Origin: Epichloe hybrida
Lineage: Eukaryota; Ascomycota; Sordariomycetes; Hypocreales; Clavicipitaceae
DNA: 64,000 nt
Reading direction: 5' to 3'
NCBI GenBank assembly: GCA_019022495.1
Contig: JAFEKR010000006.1
Coordinates: forward strand, 1,364,001-1,428,000
Under the pieces are notes generated by a model. That model ran no database searches. It saw only the letters and a program-made list of their open reading frames with translations, and was not told the origin of the DNA. This document shows, piece by piece, positions 12,551 to 23,666 of this stretch (positions within the stretch are counted from its first letter, which is position 1; every line of letters starts with the position of its first letter). The translations under genes were made by a program, and so were the position numbers.

Positions 12551-12891
12551 AGGAGGGGCTAGCTCTTTACTTACTTTTCCCTTATACTTCCCTTAAGTTA
12601 CCCTTAATAAGGTTAATAAGCTTTTATTCTTATTCTTATAACCTTTAGAGTTTTTCTAGCTAAGTAATTTACTTTAGTATTACTATAGCTTTACTATAAG
12701 GGGTAAAGGGTCTTATTATAAGTATAGTTTTATTAGTATATAGTGTGTCTTTACCTATAGTATTACCCTTATTTAATTAGGTATAACTCTTATCTATTAG
12801 GGTTAGGTTATTATCTAATATTACTCTAGTAAATTAAGTAGTTCTCCCTCTTATATTACTCTTAGGTAGCTAGTAAGAGAAGCTTTAGAAT

Positions 12892-13093
12892 TATAAGAAT
12901 AATAATAGCTAGGTAAGAGGTATAGGGGCTCTAGTATATTAACTAAAGCTTACTAGGTCTAAGTGTGTTATATATACAAGTCACTAGCTTATAGCTAGTG
13001 GCTCGCTAGTGTCACGTGGACCTAGCCCTAGGATATAGCCTGCCCGCGGGGTGCACTAGTAATTACGGGTGTTGTTGTGAGTGGGGCCTCACA
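12892..13093 (-). repeat. 5' LTR of A1 (202 bp)
   Basis: The outer end at about 13011-13093 is nearly unmutated (CCCGCGGGGTGCAC, GTGTTGTTGTGAG). The inner end at 12892-12970 is mutated (TATAAGAATAATAATAG against TGTGAGAACAATGATAG in the other LTR). GGATA follows at 13094-13098. Confidence 0.95.
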
Positions 13094-14060
13094 GGATAAC
13101 CTTAATAACTATACTACTATGCTTACTTTATAATCTTTATATATATTACTTACTATTTACTATACTAATAATCTTAATATATATTAATATAATATTTAGA
13201 ATGCCTTCCTATATATAAAACTTAAAGAACCTATCTTTTACAAGCCACTAGAGGGTATAAATATATAAGGTTATCTCTAGAAGATAACTAGAGTATTATA
13301 TAGGCTATAGGAAGCTCCTTAATAATAGTTTCTATACCTAATATAATTCCTATTAAATCTAGGCTTTATCTAAGGAAAGGAAGACTTATATATTTTTATA
13401 AAAGGTAAATTTATCTTGTTTTTCTATATAGATAATATTATAGTGCTATTTCTAAATAGATTTAAAGTAAAATTTAAAGAGTTATATAAGTAGTTAATAA
13501 ATAGTCTAGATATTAAAGACTAAGGTAATTTAAAGTAGTTCCTAGGCATTAAAATTATTAGGAATTATAATACTAAAGAGATATAGTTATTATAGGAATT
13601 ATATATTTAAAAGATAGCTTAGAAGTTTATCCCTAATATTATTAATAATAATTTAAAAAGCTTAATTTTAATACCTTTAATAATAGCTATAATTATCCTA
13701 AATAATAGTAAGGCTACTAATAAAGAGATTAATTACTATAGAGTGGTTATTAGCTCTTTAGTCTATCTTTATATTATTAGAAGACCTAATATAGCCTTTA
13801 TAGCTTTAAAGCTAGCCTCCTTTATAATAAACCCTTTAATAAAGTATATTAAGCTTATAAAGGCTACTTTAATATACGCTTAGAATATAAGGAAGTTATA
13901 TATCTAATACTTAGGAGTAAATAGCTTTAACACGCTCCTCTCTAGCACTAATACCTCTCTTAGTAATAACCCTAATACTTAGAAATTAATATAAGGCTAT
14001 GTCTTTATTATATATAAAGCTATAATTAATTAGAAGTCTAGGAGGTAATATTATATAATA
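13094..14060 (+). pseudogene. copia pol of element G, right part (RT and RNase H start)
   Basis: Continues the copia frame broken by A1. NAFLYIKLKEPIFYKPLEG near 13200 matches the copia RT block xxAFLNGxLxExIYMxQPEGF. RVLYRLQEAPQQ near 13300 matches KxLYGLKQAPRxW. FLYIDNIIVLF at about 13419-13450 is the catalytic YVDD box, with V to I and the second D changed to N. RPNIAFIALKLASFI and a YLG block follow, then NQKSRRQY near 14030 corresponds to the start of the RNase H motif (WKSRRQ). Recognisable pol then stops, so the element is truncated here or its end has been replaced. Confidence 0.85.
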
Positions 14061-14552
14061 ACCTTGCTAGTAGGATTTTACTTCATTAAGGTGCACTGTG
14101 ATATTGTGTTGAACTCAAGATAAGAAACTTTCAAATAAGAAATAGTGGCTATATTATAGTTTCTTTACTTAGTAGACGAGAAGCAAAACAAAAGCATAAA
14201 TCTGTTACACTGTGTCCGAAACCAATCGGGTTACCTTGAGACCCTAACTCTAGAGCGGCTGTGGTTAAGTTTGCAGTATCTTCAAGACGGTGAAGTGAAG
14301 CGAGAGGGGGCATGTAGCGGTGGCAAATGTGAGCCAAGCTATACATAGTGTACAGTGGCCCCCGGGTGGGTCACTGGTGCTTCCAAGCAATAGGCACCTT
14401 AAAACTAGGGCATATACTTTTGAAAGATAGCAAAAGGAAATTCAAGCAATGATTTATGCGATTTATTATTTCGTGCTAGCTTTTACCTATCTTATTGAAA
14501 TGTAGGGGATTATGTTGCTAGCTAGTAATAACATTACAAATGCAGGCTTTAC
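14061..14552. other. island of less-mutated DNA of unknown origin
   Basis: Base composition changes abruptly: CpG, CpA, TpG and TGA all return. The minus strand has a 65-codon open frame at 14149-14346 that I do not recognise, with no clear start context or introns. It is probably chance openness in unmutated sequence. Near 14486-14520 a short stretch (TATTGAAATGTAGGGG, then GTTGCTAGCTAG) resembles the start of the family D leader (minus strand of about 58270-58312). No terminal repeats or RNA gene are evident. It may be low-copy DNA that escaped RIP. Confidence 0.5.
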
Positions 14553-14806
14553 TGTCAGGAGCGCAGAGGTTAGAGACAGGACGTTTATAATAATAGAGAT
14601 TCAGAGAAACTTTAGGCTATTTAGATAATAAAAAGGCTAGCTAGCTATAAGATAGCCACGTGTATATAGGGTAAGTTTCTAGCGAAGACTATGCATATTA
14701 TATATTTTAGGTTAGAGTTTAAGACCTTTACGCACCTGCCCTTAGCTAGTATCTTTCTAGTAGTAACTGCGAATCTTAGCCTTCACTCTAGTTAAGGATA
14801 AGTATA
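14553..14806 (+). repeat. divergent family-B LTR (B'), 3'-truncated
   Basis: Begins TGTCAGGAGCGCAGAGG and aligns along its length with the 270-bp B LTR (15961-16230), sharing GGCTAGCTAGCTATAAGATA and TTTACGCACC. It differs by more than RIP-type changes, including small indels, so it is a related subfamily. The last ~15-20 bp, including the CA end, are missing at the junction with C2. Confidence 0.75.
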
Positions 14807-15553
14807 TAATATTATAAACTAAACTCTTTAATAATAGTAAGTAATAACTAATAAGTTATTCTAGATAAATATTAAGGATTAGCTAAGGTTATAGTAAATC
14901 TATAGAGTTATTAAGGAGAACTAGGTATATAACTATAAAACTCTAGTTAAGTAAGTAAAAGAGAATACTATATACTACCCCCTTAGAGATATAAGATAAG
15001 CTATAATAATTAATTTTCTTTCTTTTCTTAAGTTAAAATAAGTAGCTTAAAGGAAAATAGTTATATTACTACTAATATTATTTATATATACTTTAGTAAT
15101 ACTACTTAGCTTAGCTTTCTATAAAATATAGCTAGAGATTATTAAAGCTTACTAGTAAGAGAAAAAGTATACTATAGGATTAATTAATTAATATAAGGAT
15201 TAAGAAAAGAGAGTAAGCTAGTAAGAATTAAAGTAACTTACACTATACACTCTCTTACTAATATTACTTACTACTTACCTATAAATACTAAAGATACTAA
15301 AGCTCTCTAAGGAAATAAAAAATCTAGGTCTTTAGCTAAGAAGGTTTCTTTTTTATTTTATTTTATTTCTATTTTCTATTCTTTTTCTTTTCTTATAAAA
15401 GCTTTAGACCTATATATACTAGCTTAAATAATACCTTCCCTTAAAATATAATACTATACTATTAGTTATACTTAAGAATACTTTAGTTATTACTTTTTTA
15501 TTACTATTTTCTCTTTTCTAGGGGCTAGGAAAGGAAAATAGTTAAGGAGGTAT

Positions 15554-16298
15554 TATATACTATAATATATATACCTATAAACACGCATATTTATAATAAT
15601 AAGCATAAGGGATATAGGGGATTATAAGGATAAATAACATAATAAGGGATAATAATATTAGTTATTTAGGTAAGGGGACTATTTAATTTATAAAGAGATT
15701 ACCTATAGCTAGATTCTTTTAAGGTTCTTTATATATACCTAACTTTAGATTTTTAACTTAAATACTTAGTGCTACTATAGCTACTATTATATTTATCTTA
15801 ATAAGATAAATTAATAAGATTATTTCCCTAACTTAACTAAAAAGTCACTTCTAATTTAATAGACTATTTAATCTAAATTATCTTTATTTATAAAGATAGA
15901 TTTAGCTATTATTATAATCACTGCTATTAAGTTAATTAACCCTTCTAACGTGAGCAGACGTGTTAGGAGCGCAGAGGTCAAAGATAGGATGTTTATCAAA
16001 GCAGGTCTTCAGAGAACCTTTAGGCCGTGCGGATAATAAAGAGGCTAGCTAGCTATAAGATAGCCACGTGCTTATAAAGCGAGGTATTTATTAAAGACTA
16101 TGTATATTATTAGTGCTAGGTTAGAGATTAAAACCTTTACGCACCCGCCCCTAGCTAGTATTTATCTAGTAGTGACTGCGATAGTCTTAGCTATTACTTC
16201 GTTCTTAACCTTTCGGTGCAAGCCGTGACAAGACGTTACCACTACCTATAACTGTGGGCTAGTATCGTGTCTTTTAGGGTGTTGTTTTCCGCTTGACA
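15554..16298 (+). repeat. 3' LTR of C2 (470 bp plus inserted solo LTR)
   Basis: The inner start is mutated (TATATACTATAATATATA, where C1 has TGTGTGCCGTGATACG). The outer end (16236-16298, GGGTGTTGTTTTCCGCTTGACA) is unmutated. It is split at 15960/16231 by the B solo LTR. Confidence 0.9.
15961..16230 (+). repeat. solo LTR of family B (270 bp)
   Basis: Begins TGTTAGGAGCGCAGAGG and ends GCAAGCCGTGACA, with AGACG duplicated at 15956-15960 and 16231-16235. The uninterrupted target exists in C1 at 57247. Its length equals that of the two B1 LTRs. Such solo LTRs arise by recombination between the LTRs of a full element. It is clearly less mutated than the inner halves of the B1 LTRs. Confidence 0.95.
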
Positions 16299-16549
16299 AA
16301 CTAGCAACAGCTGTATAGGTGTAGCTCTACGGTTAGGGACTAGTAAAACCACTACGTTAGAATAACTAACGTAACGCAACGGAAGGTTATAGTAGTTATT
16401 AACTAATTAAATTAAATGTAAATTACTTTTACAATAGCTAATAGAGTAATAGAATTGATTTTAGTGATATTATATAGGTAATATAGCTATTAGATTAAGA
16501 GGCCTAGCTATCTAGCTAGATTAAAAAGATTTTCTTTCTCTTATATATG
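16299..16549 (+). repeat. fragment of the family D leader (D2)
   Basis: Matches the minus strand of about 58061-58290 in D1: it shares CTAGCAACAGCTGTA, CGTAACGCAACGGAAGG and GGCCTAGCTATCTAGCTAGA. It is more mutated than D1. C2 and its neighbours appear inserted near its start. Homology ends sharply at about 16549, so it is truncated there. Confidence 0.75.
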
Positions 16550-16680
16550 TTGCTTCCTCCGGACGATAGTTATTCCAGCCGTGGCCAAAGAGTGGAGCCA
16601 CCGAAGGGATGCACGCGATGCGATTGGATGCATCACGAGCTACCCCGCTCCGTTAGTAATGGCATCGCACTATAGCCTTA
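16550..16680. other. short CpG-rich unmutated island
   Basis: About 120 bp with abundant CpG and CpA (TCCTCCGGACG, GATGCACGCGATGCG), between two RIP-mutated segments. It has no coding or RNA signal I recognise. It may be single-copy DNA short enough to escape RIP, or the edge of an element. Confidence 0.6.
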
Positions 16681-17145
16681 CTTTTCCCTCTTTTTTACTT
16701 ACCTTCTCTTCTAGCTAGATTCCTCTCCTTCTCCCTTTTCTCTTCTCCCTTAGTTATTAGCTATTATTATTAACTTTATTAAATTTAACCTCTTTACACT
16801 AGTGTAACGTTCCTTAGTGTAACTAACACTAATTAGTAATTAACTATAACTATAGATAAGTTAGGTATTATAAGAAAAGACATTTTTGCAAATAACGTAG
16901 CCCCTTACCTCTTAAGCTAACCTAGACAGGCTATTTAGGTAAAGAGGTATAACTATAAAGTGTGCTACAGGAAAATAGACTAGAATCCTAGTTATAGGCT
17001 TATTAGACTTCTAAGGGATTAATCTATTAACCCTTAGGCTTATAGGATATAACCTTATTATATCTATCTAGGATATTTAGTTAATTATTAATCTTATTAT
17101 CTATTACAAGAAAACTAACTAAATAACTAAATCTATTGCTATAAG
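16681..17145 (+). mobile_element. element F, left part (leader or LTR region)
   Basis: Continuous with 23883 onward once A2 is removed, because ATAAG is duplicated at 17141-17145 and 23883-23887. The start is pyrimidine-rich (16680-16755). TGTAACG near 16804 could be an LTR start, but no second LTR lies in the window, so the left boundary of F is a guess. No gene is seen. Confidence 0.5.
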
Positions 17146-17347
17146 TGTGAGGCCCCACTCACAACAACACCCGTAATCACTAGTGCACCCCGCGGGCAGG
17201 CTATGTCCTAGGGCTAGGTCCACGTAACACTAGTAAGCCACTAGCTATAAGCTAGTGACTTATACGCATAATACACTTAGACTTAGCAAGCTTTAGTTAA
17301 TATACTAGAGCCCCTATACCTCTTACCTAGTTACTATTATTCTTATA
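17146..17347 (+). repeat. 5' LTR of A2 (202 bp)
   Basis: The outer start TGTGAGGCCCCACTC and the CCCCGCGGGCAGG block are unmutated. The inner end is mutated (TATTATTCTTATA where the 3' LTR reads CATTGTTCTCACA). Confidence 0.95.
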
Positions 17348-17690
17348 ATTCTAAAGCTTCTCCTACTAGCTACCTAAGAGTAATATAGGGGGGAGAACTA
17401 CTTAATTCACTAGAGTAATATTAGATAATAACCTAACCCTAATAGATAAGAGTTATACCTAAGTAAATAAGGGTAATACTATAGGCAAAGACATACTATA
17501 TACTAATAAAATCATGCTTATAATAAGACTCTTTACCCCTTATAGTAAAGCTATAGTAACACTAAAGTAAATTACTTAGCTAGAAAAACTCTAAAGATTA
17601 TAAGAATAAGAATAAGAGCTTATTAACCTTATTAGGAGTAACTTAGGGGAAGTATAAGGGAAAAGTAAGTAAAGAGCTAGCCCCTTATTA
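17348..17690 (+). other. A2 leader between 5' LTR and gag
   Basis: Contains the presumed primer-binding site, but the first bases (ATTCTAAAGCTTCTCC) do not show an obvious TGG start. A RIP-changed TAA for TGG four bases in is possible. The rest is non-coding as far as I can see. Confidence 0.5.
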
Positions 17691-18540
17691 AGTAATAGTA
17701 ACTAAGAGGTTAAAGTTAAGAATATTACTAAGCTTTAATACCTTATAAACCCCTAGAGGTATAAGATATAGATAAATAACCTAAACTATGCCTTTAATAA
17801 GGTAAAGAAGAAATACTAATATAATTACTAAAAAATCCTCTTTACACTTAACTATATACACACTAACTATAAGGCAAGATAGGATAAATACCTTAATAAA
17901 TAATAGGCTAATAGCTAGTATAATCTTAAGGATAATTAGGATAAATTCTAGACTTAAATACTTATATTACTTAGAGACTCTATAAACTATAATACCTAAA
18001 TAGCTATATAGCTTAAGAACGCAAAGTAATATAAGAGCTAGAGCCCTATTAAATTTAGTATTTTCCTAGATTTACTAGAGATATACCTAGAAAGAGCCCC
18101 TAAAAAGTCTTATACCCTTATATTCTTTATAAAGTTACTCCCTAAGCTATAGGACTATATTAACTTATATACCTCTATTACTAGGAAAATATAAGAGAAG
18201 GTTATATAACTTACCTAGTGATTTTAGGAGGCTATACTAAAGAGTAAGCAAAAGCCTAAATATTTAGGAGATAAGGGATTATATAAGAATCCCTAATATT
18301 ATAGAAATAACTTACCCTAAGGTTATAGGCTATATAGAGATTAAAGGAATAAAGACTAGGAAAAGGGCCTAGTTATATACCTAAATAATAGTAAAATTAG
18401 GGATAAGAGGTAATATTATAACTATAATAGCCTAGACTACCTTATAAATAAATATAATAAGCTAAGAAAAGACCCCTAAGATAAATAAGGAAACTTCCTA
18501 AGGTAAAAGTAAAGGTCCTTACCTTTACCTTAAACACTAA
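17690..18540 (+). pseudogene. A2 gag pseudogene
   Basis: Conceptual translation gives a helix-rich polypeptide with many Lys, Asn and Tyr residues upstream of the protease, as expected for a capsid protein. Examples are NNLNYAFNKVKKKY near 17775 and SPIKFSIFLDLLEIYLERAPKK near 18050. A short Arg/Tyr-rich segment near 18290-18340 may be a decayed nucleocapsid basic or zinc region. Assignment is mainly by position. All copies are interrupted by stops. Confidence 0.6.
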
Positions 18541-20569
18541 GGTACTAATTAAGCGTTAATTTCATACACTAGTTACTATTTATAGGTATAAAGACATTAA
18601 AATAGTAGTGAATCTAAATAGCTACACTAAGCTTAATATTATTAGCGTTAAATTTATAAGAAACTATAAGCTTAATTAGGCTAAGGCTATAGCACCTATT
18701 CTCTAGGTAGTAAGGGCCCTTATAGTCCCTTAATATAGTATCTATAAGGTGCCTATTACTATTAAAAACTTAAGAGAGAAAGAAAAGGACCTTAAGTTAC
18801 TATATATAGCTATAAATAAAGACCTAAGAGTAAGGGGAAGCCTTATCTTAATTAGGATATATATACTTACTAAAGAATATATATATTTTTATTTATACTC
18901 TTAAAAGTAATGGTTTAAGAAAAAGAAAATAGCCTTTTTACTTATAACTCCCTATAAGTTTATAAAGGTAACGCGTAATAAGGCTATTATATATGCTATT
19001 ATAGGAGTTATAGAAGATAAGTTTATTACCCTTAAAGATAATAAGAAAGCAAAAGCATATAGAACTATTAAAAATATCCCTAAGGAACTATATAAGTTTA
19101 AAGATATATTCATAGTAAATAAGGCAGGTAGTTTACTATTAAGAAAGAAAACTAATTATATAATTAACCTAATACCTAGGGCTACGCCCCTATATAGACT
19201 AATTTACCTTCTCTCTTAAAGTAAGTTAAAGGAGCTCTATAAATATATTAATAAAAACCTATAGAAAGGCTAGATAAGACTCTCTAAGAGCCTTATAAGC
19301 ATGCCTATCTTATTTATACTAAAGAAAGATAAAATACTTTAACTATATATAAATTATTAAGGACTTAATAAAGTAATATAGAAGAATTACTACGCTTTCC
19401 CTTTAATTTTAGAGATCCTAGACTAGTGCTAAGAAGCCTACTACTTCTTAAAGATTAATATTAAGAATACTTACTATTAAATTTATATTAAAGAGAGTAA
19501 TAAGTAAAAGACTATATTTTATACTTACTATAAACACTATAAATACCTTATAATACCCTTTAGGCTAACTAATACACTAGTTACTTTCTAAAGCTATATC
19601 TATAAAGCGCTTTATAAGCTAGTAAACACTATTTATATAGTATATCTAGATAATATCCTTATTTTCTTAAAAATATAAGAGAAGCACACTATATATATTA
19701 AGGAAGTTTTAGAATATATAAGGTTAGTAAAGTTATATATAAAACCCTTAAAGTATTTATTTTACTAGGAATTAGTGAAATTCCTAGGGTTTATCCTATT
19801 AGTTAATAGCATTTTAATAGATATATATAAAGTAAATATAATCTAAGACTAAAAGAAGCCTATAAGCTTTAAAGATATATAGTCCTTCCTAGGATTCTAT
19901 AACTTTTACTAAAGGTTTATTTACTAATACTCTAGGATTATAGCACCCTTATATATACTAATAAAAGGCAGTTAAAATAGCATCTAGACTAGGAAGTTTA
20001 TATTTAGGGAAAGAGAATAGCTAGCGTTTAACTAGCTAAAAGATACCTTTTAATAAGCGCCTCTCCTCCGTTATTATAACCTAAGTTAGCTAGTGTGTAT
20101 TAAGATAAATACTTTAGTCTTTATAATAGTAAGAATCTTATCTTAGTAAGATAATAAGGGCTAATAGTATCCTATAGTATTTTAGTTAAGGAAGTTTATA
20201 AACACTAAATATAATTATAGTATAGTAAACTAGGAGCTACTTACTATAGTAAAGTTATTTAAACACTAGTAACACTACAATAAAGGCATAGTAACCCTAG
20301 TAAAGGTCTTATTAAATTACTATAACTTATAGACTTTTATAAAGTAATAGAAGCTAAATAGAAAATAGGCTAAATAGTGTATATTCCTTTACCCCTTTTA
20401 CTTTATAATTAGGCATAGACCTAGGAAGAGTAACCTAGTAAATATACTATTAAGATAGTCTAATTATAAAGGCAAACCCTTAATAAATAAGTTACTTTTA
20501 CTAGAGCTTTAAAAGAAAATAGTAGTTACTAAAGAACTAGTAAAAGAAGAGATACTAATATATAAGAGA

Positions 20570-20720
20570 AAACATAGTAAGATGCCTTTAGGGAAGGAAA
20601 ATACCCTAGTCTTAATATATTAAAGAAAACATAGTAAGATACCTTTAAGGGAGGAAAATACCCTAGTCTTAGTAAAGAGGCTTAGTAAAATGCCTTTAGA
20701 GAAGGAAAATACCCTAGCTA
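20570..20720 (+). repeat. in-frame minisatellite in A2 pol, 3 units
   Basis: ATACCCTAG marks the units at 20601, 20658 and 20709, giving periods of 57 and 51 bp. The peptide unit has the form KMPLGKENTLV. It lies between the RNase H and integrase domains. Confidence 0.9.
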
Positions 20721-22208
20721 CTATAGAGAGAGCTCTAGAGGCTAGAGTAGCCTAGTTAAGAGGCTAGTTAGCTACTATAAATCTAGTGAAAGATTAGCTA
20801 AATAAGGGTAATTTCTAGGAGAAGGTAATATATATCTAAGATATTAGTGTAATATAAGAGATATAGGAGACTATTAAGCTACTAAATCCTTACTAATCTA
20901 GGCTAAATAAACTATTAGCGTAATTACTATAGAAAGCGTAGGATTAAGATCTAGATTTATAAAGGCAAAATAGTAAGATTAATAATTCCCTAGTAAGAGG
21001 TAAGGGAAAAGCTAGTCTATAGTTATGTAGCATAAGGGGCCTTTTAATATACTAAGACTAGGTAGTTATTCCCTAGGAGCTTATCTTATAATAGGAGCTT
21101 CTATAGCTACACTATAATAATTCACTAGTAAGTTACTTTAGAACTAAATATACTCTTAAGCTATTAAAGCATTACTTCTAGTAGCTAGGTATAAATAAGT
21201 TAGTATCTAACTATATTATAAGCTATAGGGTTTACTAGTAAGTAGTAGCTAGAAGGCATTACCTATATAAAAGCCTTAAATCCTTACTAATACCATAGTA
21301 ACTATAGGCAGAAATCTTAATAGATTTTATTATAGGATTGCTAGTTGCCTAAGTAAGTAAACAAGAGACTAACGTAATCCTAGTAATTATAAACTAATTT
21401 ACTAAGTACTTTATCTTCTTACTTATAACTATAATAATTAATATAGCTAAACTAGTAAAGCTTTTCTATAAGGAGATTAAACTAAGGTTTAGGGCGCTAG
21501 AGGGTATTATATCTAATAGGGGATTAGTCTTTATAAGCTAATTCTAGTTAGACCTATACTACCTATTATATATAAAGCAAAGGCTTTTTATAGTATTTTA
21601 CCCCTAAACTAATAGGTAAATAAAGAGAATAAACTAGGTACTTAAGTATTACCTCTAATGCTTTATAGCTAATAACTAATAAATATAGCCTAAGCTACTC
21701 CTAATAGCCTAATTTACTTATAATAATATAGTAAATAAAACTATAGGCTACTCTCCTAATTACTTCCTTATAGGCTATTTACCTAAGTTTTACCTAGCTC
21801 TTAGGGATAAGACTAAAGAAAGGGAGGTACTAGAAGCTTATATATATATTATAAAGCTATATAAAGTTAGAGAGTAGCTAAAGTAAAACTAGGTAAAAGC
21901 CACTAAGATTTAAGTGAAGTACTATAACTAGCATTACTAGCTATTAATACTAAAAAGAGGTAACCTAGTATTACTATTAGTAAAGAATATTAGGCTTAAG
22001 GATATAAAATAAAAGCTAACCCCTAGATTTATTAGACTGTTTTAAGTACTTAATACTATAGGAAAACAAGCATATAGACTTATATTACCTAAAAAATATA
22101 GTTAGCTATATAACGTATTCTATATTAGCCTATTAGAGCTATAGAATTACTATAAAGACACTAGAGATAAGGAAATACTAATACTAGACTTAGAGAATAA
22201 AGATAATA

Positions 22209-22360
22209 AGTATAAAGTTAAGGAGATTAAGAACTATAGGAAGACCTAAGAAGGCAATAAATACCTAGTAAAATAGAAAGGCTAGCTAAGTAAATATAAC
22301 TAATAGGTTATAGTAAAAGACATAGAAAGCGCTTAATGTGTAATTTAGGTATTTTACTAA
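22209..22360 (+). other. chromodomain of A2 pol
   Basis: KVKEIKNYRKTQEGNKYLVK, followed by KGQ and NQQVIVKDIESAQ, matches the chromodomain pattern (VExIL..R...YLVKWKGY....TWEP...L..A). Chromodomains of this class bind methylated histone H3 tails in characterised chromoviruses. The hAT2 target GTCCTTAA lies in the homologous codons of A3. Confidence 0.85.
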
Positions 22361-23317
22361 AACAAGTCTAGTAAGAAAAGTGGTAAGATATAAGTAAGTT
22401 ATAGGCAAAAAGACATAATATTCTTATAGAAAAGGCATAGCCTTATTAGCCACTATTACACTCTAGAATAAAAACCTTAGATTACTTACTAAAAAATAAA
22501 AGAAAACATACTTATAAAGTAAGGAGAGTTAAGGGAAACCCCTCTATAGTAGCCCTTATATAGGAATATACTATACCCCTATAAAGAAGGTATTTACCTA
22601 CCTTCTTATCCTCCCTAATAAGGCCCCTTATTACCTAGAAAAAGCAATACTTTACCACGCCCTAAGGCATAAAACCTAGGTTATAAGACTATAAACGCAA
22701 AGTTACCTTTATCTTCTAGATATAGAAAAGTTCGCGATAGTTTTACTATAAAAGGGTTAGCAAATTAGTAGTAAAAAGAAATAGAATACTTACTACTCCT
22801 AGGATAAGCGCTAGCTATATTATAATAGAAAGTTATTGCTAAGATATAATATACTAATTATATAAAATTAATACCTCCTACCCTAAAATATAAGTAAAGC
22901 ACTAGTGTATAGGTAAGGAAAAGATAAACCTAGTAAACCTTTATAGCCCCTATAAGGCTAAATATAATATAGTATGCTATATTAGTGTGGTTAAAACCTA
23001 ATATTAAGGCTAAGCAAGACCTAGTAATACTAAAGTAAGTTACCTTAGAGAATATAGAGTCCTTAGGGTTCTCCTTAATAGTACTACTAAGGGTATCTAT
23101 AAGGGTTTATGCCTAGTCTAAAAGGACTAAAAGGTCTAGAAAGTTACCTTTTATAGTGGCTATTACTTATATAAAGACATTAGAAATAAGGGACTAAAGG
23201 ACTAGTAAATAGTAGTATACTTATAGTATTATAGGTATTACTATATTTATAACACTAAATGTAGCATTTAGAATGCTTTACTATTATAATAGCAATGGCA
23301 AATAATTTAATAGGGAA

Positions 23318-23545
23318 TTAATAGTTAATCTTAGGTAGTTTAGGCTTAGATAAAGGGTTTTTCTTAAAGTCTACACACCTAGTACGTAAATAGTGTATAT
23401 AGGAATATTCCTTTAAGGGAATATATTTAGCTTCTATAATAAAAATATAGTAATAGGTAAGGGTAAAGTAAAGGTATCTAAAGGCATAATAATAATTTAT
23501 AGAAAACTTATCTAGTATTATAGAAAAGAAAAGTATATAATGCAA
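23318..23545 (-). pseudogene. possible antisense frame in family A (75 open codons)
   Basis: The frame runs opposite to pol, between the chromodomain and the 3' LTR. The 3' half (YIPLKEYSYIHYLRTR, NPLSKPKLPKINY) is kept as collinear sequence in A1 and A3, but since the copies differ mainly by RIP-type changes that does not show selection. No domain is recognised. In some plant gypsy elements antisense frames occupy this same position. Chance openness in TpA-rich DNA is the main alternative. Confidence 0.3.
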
Positions 23546-23666
23546 TAGGGAGTTACTAGTGAATTTATACTTAAGCGCTACTTATTTTTTATTATTATTT
23601 TAATATAGTAGCTAGGTAATAAATAGCTATGTAATAGCTAGTAAGCTATTTAGGAGCCTAGCTATA

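Larger units (their letters stand above)
2271..13093 (-). mobile_element. Ty3/gypsy chromovirus copy A1 (full length, interrupted by hAT1)
   Basis: LTR retrotransposon on the minus strand, bounded by two 202-bp LTRs (12892-13093 is the 5' LTR, 2271-2472 the 3' LTR) with TG...CA ends and a GGATA duplication. Gag and pol run from about 12550 down to about 7850. Reverse-complement translation gives an RT entry block (LIPRATPLYR type), a YLDN catalytic box near 10580-10596 (YLDD before RIP), an integrase, and a chromodomain near 8027-7860. Without hAT1 and its duplication the element is 6.74 kb, the same as A2. It sits inside copia element G. All coding capacity is destroyed by RIP-type transitions. 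Confidence 0.95.
14807..16298 (+). mobile_element. Ty3/gypsy C2, 3' end fragment (interrupted by solo LTR B)
   Basis: Aligns with 56090-57313 of C1: ~750 bp of the 3' internal region followed by a complete 3' LTR. The LTR runs 15554-16298 and measures 470 bp once the 270-bp solo LTR and its 5-bp duplication are subtracted, exactly the C1 LTR length. It includes the pyrimidine tract with TATAAAAG and a CTAGGGGCTAG hairpin also seen in C1. The 5' part is missing, so it is a truncated relic. Confidence 0.9.
18560..22400 (+). pseudogene. A2 pol pseudogene with C-terminal chromodomain
   Basis: Domains in order: aspartic protease near 18565-18690 (LVTIYRYKDIKIVVNLN; the Asp is mutated); RT starting near 19160 (LIPRATPLYR), with YLDN at 19643-19654 (YLDD before RIP); an RNase H region ending near 20450; a 51/57-bp repeat insert at 20570-20720; integrase with HYN...LVSYFR near 21110-21140 and DFI near 21317; and a chromodomain at about 22209-22360 (KVKEIKNYRK, then YLVKQKGQ where YLVKWKGY is usual). 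The domain order is that of Ty3/gypsy chromoviruses. It is inactive because of numerous Gln/Trp-to-stop changes and the lost catalytic Asp. Confidence 0.9.

Noticed and set aside
14149..14346. 65-codon minus-strand frame as a host gene
   Set aside because: No homologous family recognised and no intron or promoter signals. Openness is expected more often in unmutated DNA. Mentioned within the island entry only.
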